Positions 1 through 9,600 of a stretch of DNA of 29,499 nt are shown piece after piece (within the stretch, counting starts at the first letter, position 1; every line of letters begins with the position of its first letter). The stretch comes from Mesotaenium endlicherianum. Its lineage: Eukaryota > Streptophyta > Zygnematophyceae > Zygnematales > Mesotaeniaceae. The stretch covers positions 59,928 through 89,426 of the forward strand of contig WELA01003670.1 in NCBI GenBank assembly GCA_009602735.1, in the 5' to 3' direction. Position numbers and translations under genes: made by a program. The notes under the pieces are model-generated. The model searched no databases. It was not told where the DNA came from and saw only the letters and a program-made list of their open reading frames with translations.

Positions 1-442
1 GGTCACCACATTTAAGAGCATTCTAATCTCTGGAGGGTCGTTGAGAGCTGAGAGTATAGGCACTCCTCCAAATCTGTGCAGAAACTTCTGAAAATCATAA
101 GTCCTTCTATACTTCTCCAATTTCTGCAAACTAAGTCTCAAACTGGGCGCTGTAAGATGTTCTACCAGAGTCTTGAGTTTCAGAGCATTCCAAGTTCAGG
201 GGAGGGCACAATGTCAGAGGGCATATTCTGCCCTAACAATGCCAGCAGCTCGACCCCCTTCTACATAGAGCATCATATCTCTCTCACCAGTGCTCCGAAT
301 TGAGCAAACTTGGACTCTAAATGACCGGCTACTCATGGACTACAGCCACGTAAATTTTCAAAATTTATTGTAATGAGACCTATCACCAGTAGCAGTTTTA
401 GTTTTCTGTCCAGAAACTGCGAGAAGAGAAGAGTGTCTAATG
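1..442 (-). other. 3' non-coding region, copy 1 (part)
   Basis: Sequence beyond the pol stop in element orientation. No open frame on the minus strand continues pol. It is the most diverged part of the array: about 20 differences from copy 2 in 442 bp. Confidence 0.75.
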
Positions 443-3400
443 TCAATTTTTCCTCTTTCTTGTTCTTGCAGGCTGCCTCCAAGGGGTCTTCTGCTGCTTC
501 TTGATGGTGGCAGGCTGCCTCCCTGAAGTCTTTGGGCTTGTAGTAGAGGGACTTGGGGCTGGTCCAAGATGGGGGTTGGCGGCATGGAAGCGCTTCAACT
601 TTCTCTGAACTTTGTCAAGGTAGTGCGCCGCCACCCAACTATTCTCCGAATCTGGATATCCTTTCCACTTGATCAAGTATTGCTGCTGTCTCCTGAAATT
701 TCTCATAGCCACTATGTCTTCCACTTCGTACTCCAAATGATCATCCACTATTGTTGGGGCTGGTGGGGTTGTCACACGTCCTGGGAACTTGTTGTCGGGT
801 TGCACATATGGCTTGAAGAGGGAAGCGTGGAATACGGGGTCGATGTGCATAGTCTGGGGAAGTTCTAGCTTGAAAGCAACGGGGTTGACTTGCTGGATAA
901 TCTTGAAGGGTCCCAAATACTTGGGAGAGAACTTGCTGCCGGCAGGCCTGTTGTTCAGGGAAATGTTCTTGGATGATAGTAACACGTTGTCACCCACTCT
1001 GTACGTAATTTCTCTTCTGGATCTGTTCGCCACTCTTGCTTGAGCATCTTGCGCGTGTTGTAGAGCTTTCTTCGCTGCTGTAAGGGCTGCTTCTAATGTC
1101 TCCATAAAATCTGTGGCTGCAGGTACTTCATCATGGCCAGCCGTGAAGCTCAGTGGCGTGGTCGGATGGAAGCCATAGTTGAGGAAGAATGGGGACTCTT
1201 GGGTAGAGGCCTGCGTAGTGTTGTTGTAGGCAAACTCGAGGGGGGTCAAGTACATGTCCCAGTCTTGCTCGAGGGTAGACACGTAGGCCTTTAGAGAGGT
1301 CTTTAGGGTACGATTCATACGCTCGGTTTGCCCATCTGATTGTGGGTGGTAGGCAGTAGACATATCCAGCGATGTACCCAAGTTCTTGAAGAGATTTTTC
1401 CAGAAATGGCTTGTGAATCTTGGATCTCTATCTGACACAATTCTTGATGGTAGTCCATGGAGTCGGAAGATGTTGTCAAAGATGAGTCTTGCAAGTTGTG
1501 GTGCTGTAGCCTTAGTCGTCGTGGGAATAAAATGAGCCATCTTGGTAAGTCTGTCCACCGCCGTGAGTATTGCATTATGGCCTCGAGGTGTCACGGGCAA
1601 GTCCACGATAAGGTCCATTGAGATGTCCGTCCATTGTCTTTCGGGGATTGGTAGTGGTTGGAGGAGTCCTCCCGCCTTTTGCGATGATGGCTTGATTCTT
1701 TGGCATGTGTCACAGCTCCTGCAGTACTCCTTGACTTGCTTAGACATGCCTGGCCAACAATAAGTCCTAGCTAGAACGCCCGTGGTCCTTAGGATTCCAA
1801 AGTGTCCTCCAAGAGGGTTGTCGTGTGCTTCTCGTAGAAGCAAGAGCCGGAGGTCTAAGTCATTAGGAACACATCTCTGGCCCGTATCTTGCCTCACCCA
1901 ATAATTGCCTTCTTGCTTCTTGCATGGGTCCAAGGCTGCTTCTCCGTTCTTGTAGTAAGGGTCTCTTTCATAGGCGGCTGAAAATCGAGCTTCCAGATCT
2001 GTCTTCAGGGATACCATCACTGCATTTAATTGCAGTCTTGAGAGGGGGTCAGCCGGGTTTGTCTTGCCGGGCTGGTACTGAATCGTGATGTTGTATTGTT
2101 GCAAGTATCCGCTCCATCTTGCTTGTCTCCTTGAGAGATACGGCTGCGTTTGGAGGTGCTTTAACGCCTCGTGGTCCGTGGTGACCAGTACTTTGCGTCC
2201 TTCAACGTAGCAGCGCCAAACCTTCAAGGCATGTACAATCGCCAATGCCTCTCGCTCCGTGGTTGTATAATTTTGCTCGGCTGGATTTAGCTTCCTTGAC
2301 TCGTAGGCGATGGGCTGCAGTCCCTTGCCTTGGTCTTGAAGCAGGATTGCTCCTATTGCATAGGAAGATGCATCGGTGATGACGTGGAAGGGCCAATCTG
2401 GGTTTGGACTTGGGAGTGTGAGCACCGGGGATGTGGTCAATCTTCGCTTTAACTCTTGAAATGCCTCTTCCTCTTTCTCGGTCCATGTATATAGCCTGTC
2501 CTTCTTGAGTAGATCTGTCAGGGGGGCTGCTATGTGCGAGAAGCCTTGGATGAATTTTCTGTACCAATTGGCAAATCCCAAGAATGACTGGAGTTCTTTC
2601 TTGGTCGTGGGGGTTGGCCATTCCTCCACCACCGTGGTCTTCTTGGGGTCTATCTTGATGCCATCAGCAGTCACGTGGAGACCTAGGAACTCCACTTCTT
2701 GTTTGGCAAACTCGCATTTTGACTCCTTCGCAAACAGCTTGTTTTGCTTCAATACTTCAAGGACTTCTTTCAAGTGTCTCGCATGCTCTTCAAGGGTCTT
2801 GCTGTAGATAAGGATGTCATCGATGAATACCACCACAAATCTGTCCAACATGGGCTGAAATATGGTGTTCATCATAGTCATGAAAGTTGCTGGCGCGTTG
2901 GTGAGTCCAAATGGCAGGACCATGAACTCAAAATGTCCATATCTTGTCCTGAATGCCGTCTTCTCTATGTCCGGTTCTGCGATGCGAATCTGGTGGTAGC
3001 CGCTCCGTAAGTCAATCTTCGTGAAGTACTTGGCTCCAACCAGCCGGTCCATGAGCTCATCCATGCGCGGCAGCGGGTATCGATTCTTGATGGTGATCTT
3101 GTTGAGGGCGCGATAGTCCACACACATCCTCAAGGTACCATCTTTCTTCTTGACAAATAGCACCGGGGCTCCAAATGGCGACTTGCTAGGTCGAATGAAG
3201 CCATGCTCCAGTAGCTCCTTGATTTGCTTCTTGACTTCGTCTAGCTCCGTGTATGACATTTTGAACGTAGGCCGAGAGATGGGCTTGCTTCCGGGCTCCA
3301 ACTCTATCTTGTGGTCTACGAATCTTTTGGGGGGTAGGCCCTTGGGCAATTCCGGGGAGAACACTTCTTTGTAGTCCTCTAAGACTTCTTGTATCTCCTT

Positions 3401-4108
3401 GGGAACGGGGCTGCCTTCTTGACTCTCGATGTCTTTCTTGATGTCTTTTGGCGTGATCAAGGCCAAAAGAAGCTCGTGTCCCTTCCTCACAAGTCTCTTG
3501 AGTTGGAGGGCGGACAATAGTATCTCGTGTGCCGGCTTCTGGATGTCTTGGGTCTGGATATTCTGGATTGCGCGCAAAATACAGATTCTTGAAGTGATGT
3601 CATTCTTGATCTTGATAGTACCGGTCCTCCAATCAACTTGGGGGTTGTGCTTGGTCAACCAAGGCGTCCCTAGGATGACGTCGTACTTGCCCAATTGCAT
3701 GGGGGAGAACACTACTCTATCCTTGAAGGACTTGATAGAGAGTGCCAAGGGGTACGTCTTCTTGGAAGGGGTAGTATAGGAGAATCCATCGGGCATCATA
3801 ATCTCCTCGTCGTGGTCAAGAGTTCGCATAGTAATACCGTGCTTGGTGGCAAAATCTGCAGCAATGAAGTTGCCTTGAGCTCCGCTATCCACCAAGATGT
3901 GGACCTTCTCTCCTCCAAGGTAACCTCTCAAACTCATTGGGGCTGGAACGTCGTCTTCAACGGGGGTCTCCACCTCACTTGGCGTGTTGCCTTCTCGTGA
4001 AGTGGGTCTTGGGGTGGTAGGCTCCTGGCCTACCGGCGCTGTCCGTTTTTTGACAACTTTTTGGGGCATGAAAGTGCACGATGGCCCTTTTCCTTGCAAT
4101 AAAAGCAT
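443..4108 (-). CDS. pol: Pol polyprotein, copy 1 (PR-RT-RH-INT-chromodomain)
   Basis: 1221-codon open frame counted from its first ATG, although translation probably enters from gag by -1 frameshift at codon 21/22, so this ATG need not be used. Domains in order: aspartic protease with DSG at 74-76 and the later ILGTPW at 145-150; reverse transcriptase with FIDD at 428-431 (catalytic D430, D431); RNase H with D579, E618, D645; integrase with an HHCC-type zinc region (about 761-802) and catalytic D832, D893, E929 (35 residues between the last two); GPF motif at 1066-1068; chromodomain about 1126-1165 with aromatic cage residues Y1127, W1148, Y1151. The tail (1190-1221) is strongly basic and may aid nuclear import. 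No stops or missing catalytic residues are seen. Relative to the other copies it has P1187 where they have L. Confidence 0.95.
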   Translation of the reverse strand: MLLLQGKGPSCTFMPQKVVKKRTAPVGQEPTTPRPTSREGNTPSEVETPVEDDVPAPMSLRGYLGGEKVHILVDSGAQGNFIAADFATKHGITMRTLDHDEEIMMPDGFSYTTPSKKTYPLALSIKSFKDRVVFSPMQLGKYDVILGTPWLTKHNPQVDWRTGTIKIKNDITSRICILRAIQNIQTQDIQKPAHEILLSALQLKRLVRKGHELLLALITPKDIKKDIESQEGSPVPKEIQEVLEDYKEVFSPELPKGLPPKRFVDHKIELEPGSKPISRPTFKMSYTELDEVKKQIKELLEHGFIRPSKSPFGAPVLFVKKKDGTLRMCVDYRALNKITIKNRYPLPRMDELMDRLVGAKYFTKIDLRSGYHQIRIAEPDIEKTAFRTRYGHFEFMVLPFGLTNAPATFMTMMNTIFQPMLDRFVVVFIDDILIYSKTLEEHARHLKEVLEVLKQNKLFAKESKCEFAKQEVEFLGLHVTADGIKIDPKKTTVVEEWPTPTTKKELQSFLGFANWYRKFIQGFSHIAAPLTDLLKKDRLYTWTEKEEEAFQELKRRLTTSPVLTLPSPNPDWPFHVITDASSYAIGAILLQDQGKGLQPIAYESRKLNPAEQNYTTTEREALAIVHALKVWRCYVEGRKVLVTTDHEALKHLQTQPYLSRRQARWSGYLQQYNITIQYQPGKTNPADPLSRLQLNAVMVSLKTDLEARFSAAYERDPYYKNGEAALDPCKKQEGNYWVRQDTGQRCVPNDLDLRLLLLREAHDNPLGGHFGILRTTGVLARTYCWPGMSKQVKEYCRSCDTCQRIKPSSQKAGGLLQPLPIPERQWTDISMDLIVDLPVTPRGHNAILTAVDRLTKMAHFIPTTTKATAPQLARLIFDNIFRLHGLPSRIVSDRDPRFTSHFWKNLFKNLGTSLDMSTAYHPQSDGQTERMNRTLKTSLKAYVSTLEQDWDMYLTPLEFAYNNTTQASTQESPFFLNYGFHPTTPLSFTAGHDEVPAATDFMETLEAALTAAKKALQHAQDAQARVANRSRREITYRVGDNVLLSSKNISLNNRPAGSKFSPKYLGPFKIIQQVNPVAFKLELPQTMHIDPVFHASLFKPYVQPDNKFPGRVTTPPAPTIVDDHLEYEVEDIVAMRNFRRQQQYLIKWKGYPDSENSWVAAHYLDKVQRKLKRFHAANPHLGPAPSPSTTSPKTSGRQPATIKKQQKTPWRQPARTRKRKN
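4016..4051 (-). promoter_or_regulatory. -1 ribosomal frameshift signal, gag-pol copy 1
   Basis: On the minus strand the heptamer A AAA AAC (4051-4045) lies exactly in the gag frame as codons 420(3rd base)/421/422. A 10-nt spacer follows, then a perfect 7-bp hairpin, GGTAGGC / GCCTACC with loop CAGGA (4034-4016), which contains the gag stop. Slippage by -1 continues in the pol frame at codon 22 and would give a fusion of about 1622 residues. The heptamer is a well-known slippery type in retroviruses; use here is inferred. Confidence 0.85.
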
Positions 4109-5310
4109 AGTCCAGCCGTCATGAGAGCTTCTTTTTCAGCCGGGGAGAGTCTTGCTTTCACTCCTTGCTGGTTTCTTGCATCATAAGTGTCATTGGAGGG
4201 TCTTCCACTCTTCCGGGCAGCCGCGGGGTCCCTTTTAATAACTCCGATTTCCATGGGTGTGGGTCCAGATTCGGATGTGGAAGGGGCTGCGTACACCCGC
4301 GTCGTCGGTACCCGTGAAGATGAAGGCACGGAGTGCTTGAAATCCAAGGTATCCACCTTTTGGGCCACTTCAATGATCTTTGAGAAGTCCGTCAAGTCGC
4401 GTAACTCCACTTCCTTTGCCACCTTGGGTTTGAGGCCAAAGATGTAGCGGTCAATCTTCTCCTCGAGAGACATGTTGGGGATCTCAAGAGTGAGGGCGTG
4501 AAATCTGGATGTATACTCTTGAACGGACGTCGTTTGCTTGAGATGGTGGAGCTTTCCTCGGGCAATCTTCTCCGCATTGATGGGCATGAATTGCTTCTTG
4601 AGGGCCTCACGAAAATCTGCCCATCTTGCATATGATGGTGGGGGCTCTTGGCCGAGCATGGGGTGCGCCATAGCTTGATATATAGCCGCTTGATAGTTAC
4701 GCCACCATGATGTTGCTGCTCCTCTAAGTAAGGTAACGGCAAAGGGAACGTAGTCCTCCTCGGGTACTTCAAGGAATGCGAGGTACGTCTCCACTTGGTA
4801 GAGCCATAAATTCAGGTTGGCACCTTTCCCGGGGTTGAAAGTGTCGGGTTTGCCGGGCTTGATGAGTTTCCTTGCTCTCGTTGGCTCTTGTGGAGGCGCT
4901 TGAGCCGGGGCTGGATTTTGAGCATTGCTCGCAATAGGGGCAACCATGGCAGCCATAGCTTCTCTTGACGCTTGCACGGTTGCTTCATAGGTGGCCAAGC
5001 CCACTTGGTTGTGGACGGTCATTAGGAAGGCTGCCCACTCATTTGCGGGAACTCCTTGTGGTGGGGTCAACTTTGCTATAGCGGCTGCCACGGGATTTGA
5101 CGGTGCTCCTCCTTGTGGTGCTTCTTGTTGTTGGAGATTTCCTTGAGTAGGCTCTCCCATCGACGCTGGAGGAGGGTGTGCTCCTCCTTGTGGTGCTTCT
5201 TGTTGTTGCAGATTTTCTTGAGTGGGCTCTCCCATCGGCGCTGGAGGAGGGTGTCTTGGAGAGGAAGGGCTTCCTTCGAAAGCTTGCTGTTGGTCTTGAG
5301 GATCGGCCAT
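4030..5310 (-). CDS. gag: Gag, copy 1
   Basis: 426 aa structural protein that should form the virus-like particle. The N-terminus is Pro/Gln-rich and holds a 25-residue tandem duplication (21-45 and 46-70). The retrotransposon Gag core lies at about 150-325 and includes LRGAATSWW near 195-203. A single CCHC zinc knuckle (C402, C405, H410, C415; spacing CX2CX4HX4C) for RNA binding is followed by a lysine-rich end. The ATG at 5310 is only 24 nt past the PBS and is the first ATG there. The stop codon (4030-4032) sits inside the frameshift hairpin. Gag overlaps the pol frame by 79 nt. Confidence 0.95.
   Translation of the reverse strand: MADPQDQQQAFEGSPSSPRHPPPAPMGEPTQENLQQQEAPQGGAHPPPASMGEPTQGNLQQQEAPQGGAPSNPVAAAIAKLTPPQGVPANEWAAFLMTVHNQVGLATYEATVQASREAMAAMVAPIASNAQNPAPAQAPPQEPTRARKLIKPGKPDTFNPGKGANLNLWLYQVETYLAFLEVPEEDYVPFAVTLLRGAATSWWRNYQAAIYQAMAHPMLGQEPPPSYARWADFREALKKQFMPINAEKIARGKLHHLKQTTSVQEYTSRFHALTLEIPNMSLEEKIDRYIFGLKPKVAKEVELRDLTDFSKIIEVAQKVDTLDFKHSVPSSSRVPTTRVYAAPSTSESGPTPMEIGVIKRDPAAARKSGRPSNDTYDARNQQGVKARLSPAEKEALMTAGLCFYCKEKGHRALSCPKKLSKNGQRR
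5101..5250 (-). repeat. 75-bp tandem duplication in gag (25 residues x2)
   Basis: Gag residues 21-45 and 46-70 are near-identical, each holding MGEPTQ and [12 protein letters not shown]. Present in all three copies (also 11278-11427 and 17455-17604). Confidence 0.9.
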
Positions 5311-5334
5311 CTTCTTGTGCTACCAAAGTGCCTA

Positions 5335-5346
5335 GCTCCGATACCA
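5335..5346 (-). other. Primer-binding site, copy 1 (tRNA-iMet type)
   Basis: Minus strand TGGTATCGGAGC, one base inside the LTR end. It complements the 3' end of plant initiator tRNA-Met; the usual A is G here, which still pairs as G:U. Complementarity continues a few bases further with one more mismatch. Confidence 0.85.
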
Positions 5347-5360
5347 CTGTAGTGAAACAG

Positions 5361-5399
5361 ATAGATAAAGTACTTAGTAAAACAGAATACTTTATCTAT
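5361..5399. repeat. U5 hairpin next to PBS
   Basis: Perfect 12-bp inverted repeat ATAGATAAAGTA / TACTTTATCTAT around a 15-nt loop, 11 nt inside the PBS-proximal LTR end. Also at 11538-11576 and 17715-17753. Confidence 0.85.
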
Positions 5400-5530
5400 T
5401 CAAGACAAGGATCTTTGAACACAAGTGGTAGCTTCTTGAAAGAGAGATGGCTTCTTGAAAGTTAATATATTTCTGGATTTTGGCAAGTACAAGAGTGATT
5501 CTGGAATGTCTTTCTATGTTCTAGCTCTTG

Positions 5531-5538
5531 TTTATATA
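5531..5538 (-). promoter_or_regulatory. LTR TATA box (copy 1 promoter)
   Basis: Minus strand TATATAAA, within GTATATAAACAAG, in the middle of the LTR. Equivalent boxes lie at 11708-11715 (copy 2) and 17885-17892 (copy 3). It predicts transcription of gag-pol leftwards with a leader of about 195 nt. Confidence 0.7.
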
Positions 5539-5574
5539 CTTGCTACATAAGTAATTTCTAGGAAGGTGTATGTT

Positions 5575-5597
5575 GATGTGTTGGCACCCAACACATC
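5575..5597. repeat. U3 palindrome upstream of LTR TATA box
   Basis: GATGTGTTGG, 3-base centre CAC, CCAACACATC: a perfect 10-bp inverted repeat, 37-59 bp upstream of the TATA box. Also at 11752-11774 and 17929-17951. A dimeric transcription-factor site is possible. Confidence 0.75.
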
Positions 5598-5850
5598 CCA
5601 AAACTTGCCACCTCTTTCTAGAATAATGTACACATGTCCTTTTGACCTAAAAATGGCACATTTGACTTTTGCCACATGGAGTTCTTCTAGGTCTTTCCTC
5701 TAACTTCGAAAATGCCTTGGAAGGTTCAAAGGACATGAACCAAGTTACTAGAGTACCTATTCACACTTGACTCCACACAATACTACTCCAAATATATTTG
5801 AAAACATTAAAATATATGCAAACTAATATATAATAACTCAAATCACTACA

Positions 5851-5861
5851 TCACCCCCCCG
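5851..5861 (-). other. Polypurine tract, copy 2
   Basis: Minus strand CGGGGGGGTGA directly before the 3' LTR start; primes plus-strand DNA synthesis in LTR elements. Seven consecutive G residues are unusually G-heavy for a PPT. Confidence 0.75.
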
Positions 5862-6619
5862 ATAGAAAAAGCGACGTCTCGGCGCGTCAAGTCAGGTCTT
5901 ACACATGTGGAGCAAACTAGTCAACAGTTTCAAGTCAGATGCCACACATGTGAAGAGGACTAGTCAAAGGCGCCAAGTCAGGTGCTACACATGTAAGGTA
6001 GACTAGGCAAGGTCGTAGGTGGTGTGACCTTATTGGCTAGCCTACTCCTTAATGATAAAGAAAATTGTACAAGTTGGCCCAGAATCTGCCACGAACTCAA
6101 AAATTCATAGCGGCCACAGAACTGCTCCAAATCTGAAAATTCGAGTGCCAGACGGACCGCGTCGGAGAACTCTACCGGGTCACCAAATTTGAGAGCATTC
6201 TAATTTCTGGAGTGTCGTTGAGAGCTGAGAGAGTAGGCACTCCTCCAAATCTGTGCAGAAACTTCTGAAAATCATAAGTCCTTCTATACTTCTCCAAATT
6301 CTGCAAACTAAGTCTCAAACTGGGCGCTGTAAGATGTTCTACCAGAGTCTTGAGTTTCAGAGCATTCCAAGTTCAGGGGAGGGCACAATGTCAGAAGGCA
6401 TATTCTGCCCTAACAATGCCAGCAGCCTGACCCCCTTCTACTTAGAGCATCATATCTCTCTCACCAGTGCTCCAAATTGAGCAAACTTGGACTCTAAATG
6501 ACCGGCTACTCATGGACTACAGCCAGGTAAATTTTCAGAATTTATTATGCAGAGACCTATTACCAGTAGCAGTTTTAGTTTTCTGTCCAGAAACTGCGAG
6601 AAGAGAAGAGTGTCTAATG
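5862..6619 (-). other. 3' non-coding region, copy 2
   Basis: About 760 bp between the pol stop and the PPT, with no convincing coding content. It contains three 43-bp tandem units near the PPT. A segment from about 6090 to 6740 (into the pol tail) holds most differences between copies. Confidence 0.75.
5888..6016. repeat. 43-bp tandem repeat x3, copy 2
   Basis: Three diverged units at 5888-5930, 5931-5973 and 5974-6016. Each starts CAAGTCAG, carries ACACATGT near the centre and a CTAG-containing motif (ACTAGT in the first two, ACTAGG in the third) about 16 bp later. Located about 27 bp inside the PPT, in the 3' non-coding region. Confidence 0.9.
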
Positions 6620-9600
6620 TCAATTTTTCCTCTTTCTTGTTCTTGCAGGCTGCCTCCAAGGGGTCTTCTGCTGCTTCTTGATGGTGGCAGGCTGCCTCCC
6701 TGAAGTCTTCGGGCTTCTAGTAGAGAGACTTGGGGCTGGTCCAAGATGGGGGTTGGCGGCATGGAAGCGCTTCAACTTTCTCTGAACTTTGTCAAGGTAG
6801 TGCGCCGCCACCCAACTATTCTCCGAATCTGGATATCCTTTCCACTTGATCAAGTATTGCTGCTGTCTCCTGAAATTTCTCATAGCCACTATGTCTTCCA
6901 CTTCGTACTCCAAATGATCATCCACTATTGTTGGGGCTGGTGGGGTTGTCACACGTCCTGGGAACTTGTTGTCGGGTTGCACATATGGCTTGAAGAGGGA
7001 AGCGTGGAATACGGGGTCGATGTGCATAGTCTGGGGAAGTTCTAGCTTGAAAGCAACGGGGTTGACTTGCTGGATAATCTTGAAGGGTCCCAAATACTTG
7101 GGAGAGAACTTGCTGCCGGCAGGCCTGTTGTTCAGGGAAATGTTCTTGGATGATAGTAACACGTTGTCACCCACTCTGTACGTAATTTCTCTTCTGGATC
7201 TGTTCGCCACTCTTGCTTGAGCATCTTGCGCGTGTTGTAGAGCTTTCTTCGCTGCTGTAAGGGCTGCTTCTAATGTCTCCATAAAATCTGTGGCTGCAGG
7301 TACTTCATCATGGCCAGCCGTGAAGCTCAGTGGCGTGGTCGGATGGAAGCCATAGTTGAGGAAGAATGGGGACTCTTGGGTAGAGGCCTGCGTAGTGTTG
7401 TTGTAGGCAAACTCGAGGGGGGTCAAGTACATGTCCCAGTCTTGCTCGAGGGTAGACACGTAGGCCTTTAGAGAGGTCTTTAGGGTACGATTCATACGCT
7501 CGGTTTGCCCATCTGATTGTGGGTGGTAGGCAGTAGACATATCCAGCGATGTACCCAAGTTCTTGAAGAGATTTTTCCAGAAATGGCTTGTGAATCTTGG
7601 ATCTCTATCTGACACAATTCTTGATGGTAGTCCATGGAGTCGGAAGATGTTGTCAAAGATGAGTCTTGCAAGTTGTGGTGCTGTAGCCTTAGTCGTCGTG
7701 GGAATAAAATGAGCCATCTTGGTAAGTCTGTCCACCGCCGTGAGTATTGCATTATGGCCTCGAGGTGTCACGGGCAAGTCCACGATAAGGTCCATTGAGA
7801 TGTCCGTCCATTGTCTTTCGGGGATTGGTAGTGGTTGGAGGAGTCCTCCCGCCTTTTGCGATGATGGCTTGATTCTTTGGCATGTGTCACAGCTCCTGCA
7901 GTACTCCTTGACTTGCTTAGACATGCCTGGCCAACAATAAGTCCTAGCTAGAACGCCCGTGGTCCTTAGGATTCCAAAGTGTCCTCCAAGAGGGTTGTCG
8001 TGTGCTTCTCGTAGAAGCAAGAGCCGGAGGTCTAAGTCATTAGGAACACATCTCTGGCCCGTATCTTGCCTCACCCAATAATTGCCTTCTTGCTTCTTGC
8101 ATGGGTCCAAGGCTGCTTCTCCGTTCTTGTAGTAAGGGTCTCTTTCATAGGCGGCTGAAAATCGAGCTTCCAGATCTGTCTTCAGGGATACCATCACTGC
8201 ATTTAATTGCAGTCTTGAGAGGGGGTCAGCCGGGTTTGTCTTGCCGGGCTGGTACTGAATCGTGATGTTGTATTGTTGCAAGTATCCGCTCCATCTTGCT
8301 TGTCTCCTTGAGAGATACGGCTGCGTTTGGAGGTGCTTTAACGCCTCGTGGTCCGTGGTGACCAGTACTTTGCGTCCTTCAACGTAGCAGCGCCAAACCT
8401 TCAAGGCATGTACAATCGCCAATGCCTCTCGCTCCGTGGTTGTATAATTTTGCTCGGCTGGATTTAGCTTCCTTGACTCGTAGGCGATGGGCTGCAGTCC
8501 CTTGCCTTGGTCTTGAAGCAGGATTGCTCCTATTGCATAGGAAGATGCATCGGTGATGACGTGGAAGGGCCAATCTGGGTTTGGACTTGGGAGTGTGAGC
8601 ACCGGGGATGTGGTCAATCTTCGCTTTAACTCTTGAAATGCCTCTTCCTCTTTCTCGGTCCATGTATATAGCCTGTCCTTCTTGAGTAGATCTGTCAGGG
8701 GGGCTGCTATGTGCGAGAAGCCTTGGATGAATTTTCTGTACCAATTGGCAAATCCCAAGAATGACTGGAGTTCTTTCTTGGTCGTGGGGGTTGGCCATTC
8801 CTCCACCACCGTGGTCTTCTTGGGGTCCATCTTGATGCCATCAGCAGTCACGTGGAGACCTAGGAACTCCACTTCTTGTTTGGCAAACTCGCACTTTGAC
8901 TCCTTCGCAAATAGCTTGTTTTGCTTCAATACTTCAAGGACTTCTTTCAAGTGTCTCGCATGCTCTTCAAGGGTCTTGCTGTAGATAAGGATGTCATCGA
9001 TGAATACCACCACAAATCTGTCCAACATGGGCTGAAATATGGTGTTCATCATAGTCATGAAAGTTGCTGGCGCGTTGGTGAGTCCAAATGGCAGGACCAT
9101 GAACTCAAAATGTCCATATCTTGTCCTGAATGCCGTCTTCTCTATGTCCGGTTCTGCGATGCGAATCTGGTGGTAGCCGCTCCGTAAGTCAATCTTCGTG
9201 AAGTACTTGGCTCCAACCAGCCGGTCCATGAGCTCATCCATGCGCGGCAGCGGGTATCGATTCTTGATGGTGATCTTGTTGAGGGCGCGATAGTCCACAC
9301 ACATCCTCAAGGTACCATCTTTCTTCTTGACAAATAGCACCGGGGCTCCAAATGGCGACTTGCTAGGTCGAATGAAGCCATGCTCCAGTAGCTCCTTGAT
9401 TTGCTTCTTGACTTCGTCTAGCTCCGTGTATGACATTTTGAACGTAGGCCGAGAGATGGGCTTGCTTCCGGGCTCCAACTCTATCTTGTGGTCTACGAAT
9501 CTTTTGGGGGGTAGGCCCTTGGGCAATTCCGGGGAGAACACTTCTTTGTAGTCCTCTAAGACTTCTTGTATCTCCTTGGGAACGGGGCTGCCTTCTTGAC

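Larger units (their letters stand above)
1..5850 (-). mobile_element. Ty3/gypsy chromovirus, array copy 1 (3' end off window)
   Basis: Leftmost of three tandem elements. In element orientation it runs from the LTR at 5348-5850 (its 5' LTR) through PBS, gag and pol into 3' non-coding sequence that reaches the left edge. By alignment with copy 2, position 1 corresponds to 6178, so about 327 bp of its 3' region and its 3' LTR lie outside the window. Gag and pol are open throughout. Its 3' non-coding part (1-442) differs from copy 2 at about 20 positions by hand count, much more than its coding part. Confidence 0.93.
5348..5850 (-). repeat. LTR shared by copies 1 and 2
   Basis: 503 bp with ends TGTAGTGA/TCACTACA. 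The PBS of copy 1 abuts its left side (one base between) and the PPT of copy 2 abuts its right side, so it is at once the 5' LTR of copy 1 and the 3' LTR of copy 2. Reading the minus strand: a U3 palindrome at 5575-5597, a TATA box (TATATAAA, 5531-5538), and a hairpin near the end of U5 (5361-5399). Transcription should start around 5500-5510; that start is inferred from TATA spacing only. Confidence 0.95.

Noticed and set aside
455-470. Pyrimidine tract plus GCAG on the plus strand resembling a splice acceptor
   Set aside because: Antisense to the pol tail, with no matching plus-strand gene.
2202-2621. 139-codon minus-strand frame inside pol, and similar frames in all copies
   Set aside because: Out-of-frame shadow of the reverse transcriptase/RNase H coding region.
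4087-4108. ATG at 4108 as the true start of Pol
   Set aside because: It lies in the gag zinc-knuckle coding sequence, and a canonical frameshift site further downstream explains expression better; kept only as the formal frame start.
5616-5623. TTCTAGAA in the LTR as a heat-shock element
   Set aside because: Only one minimal core is clear; functional elements usually need three or more adjoining units.
5888-6016. 43-bp direct repeats as a CRISPR-like array
   Set aside because: Units are contiguous without spacers, imperfect, and lie within a eukaryotic retrotransposon.
6253-6480. 75-codon plus-strand frame repeated in each retrotransposon copy (also near 76 and 12430)
   Set aside because: Its conservation follows from copy identity alone. 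It is short, antisense to the element and resembles no known protein.
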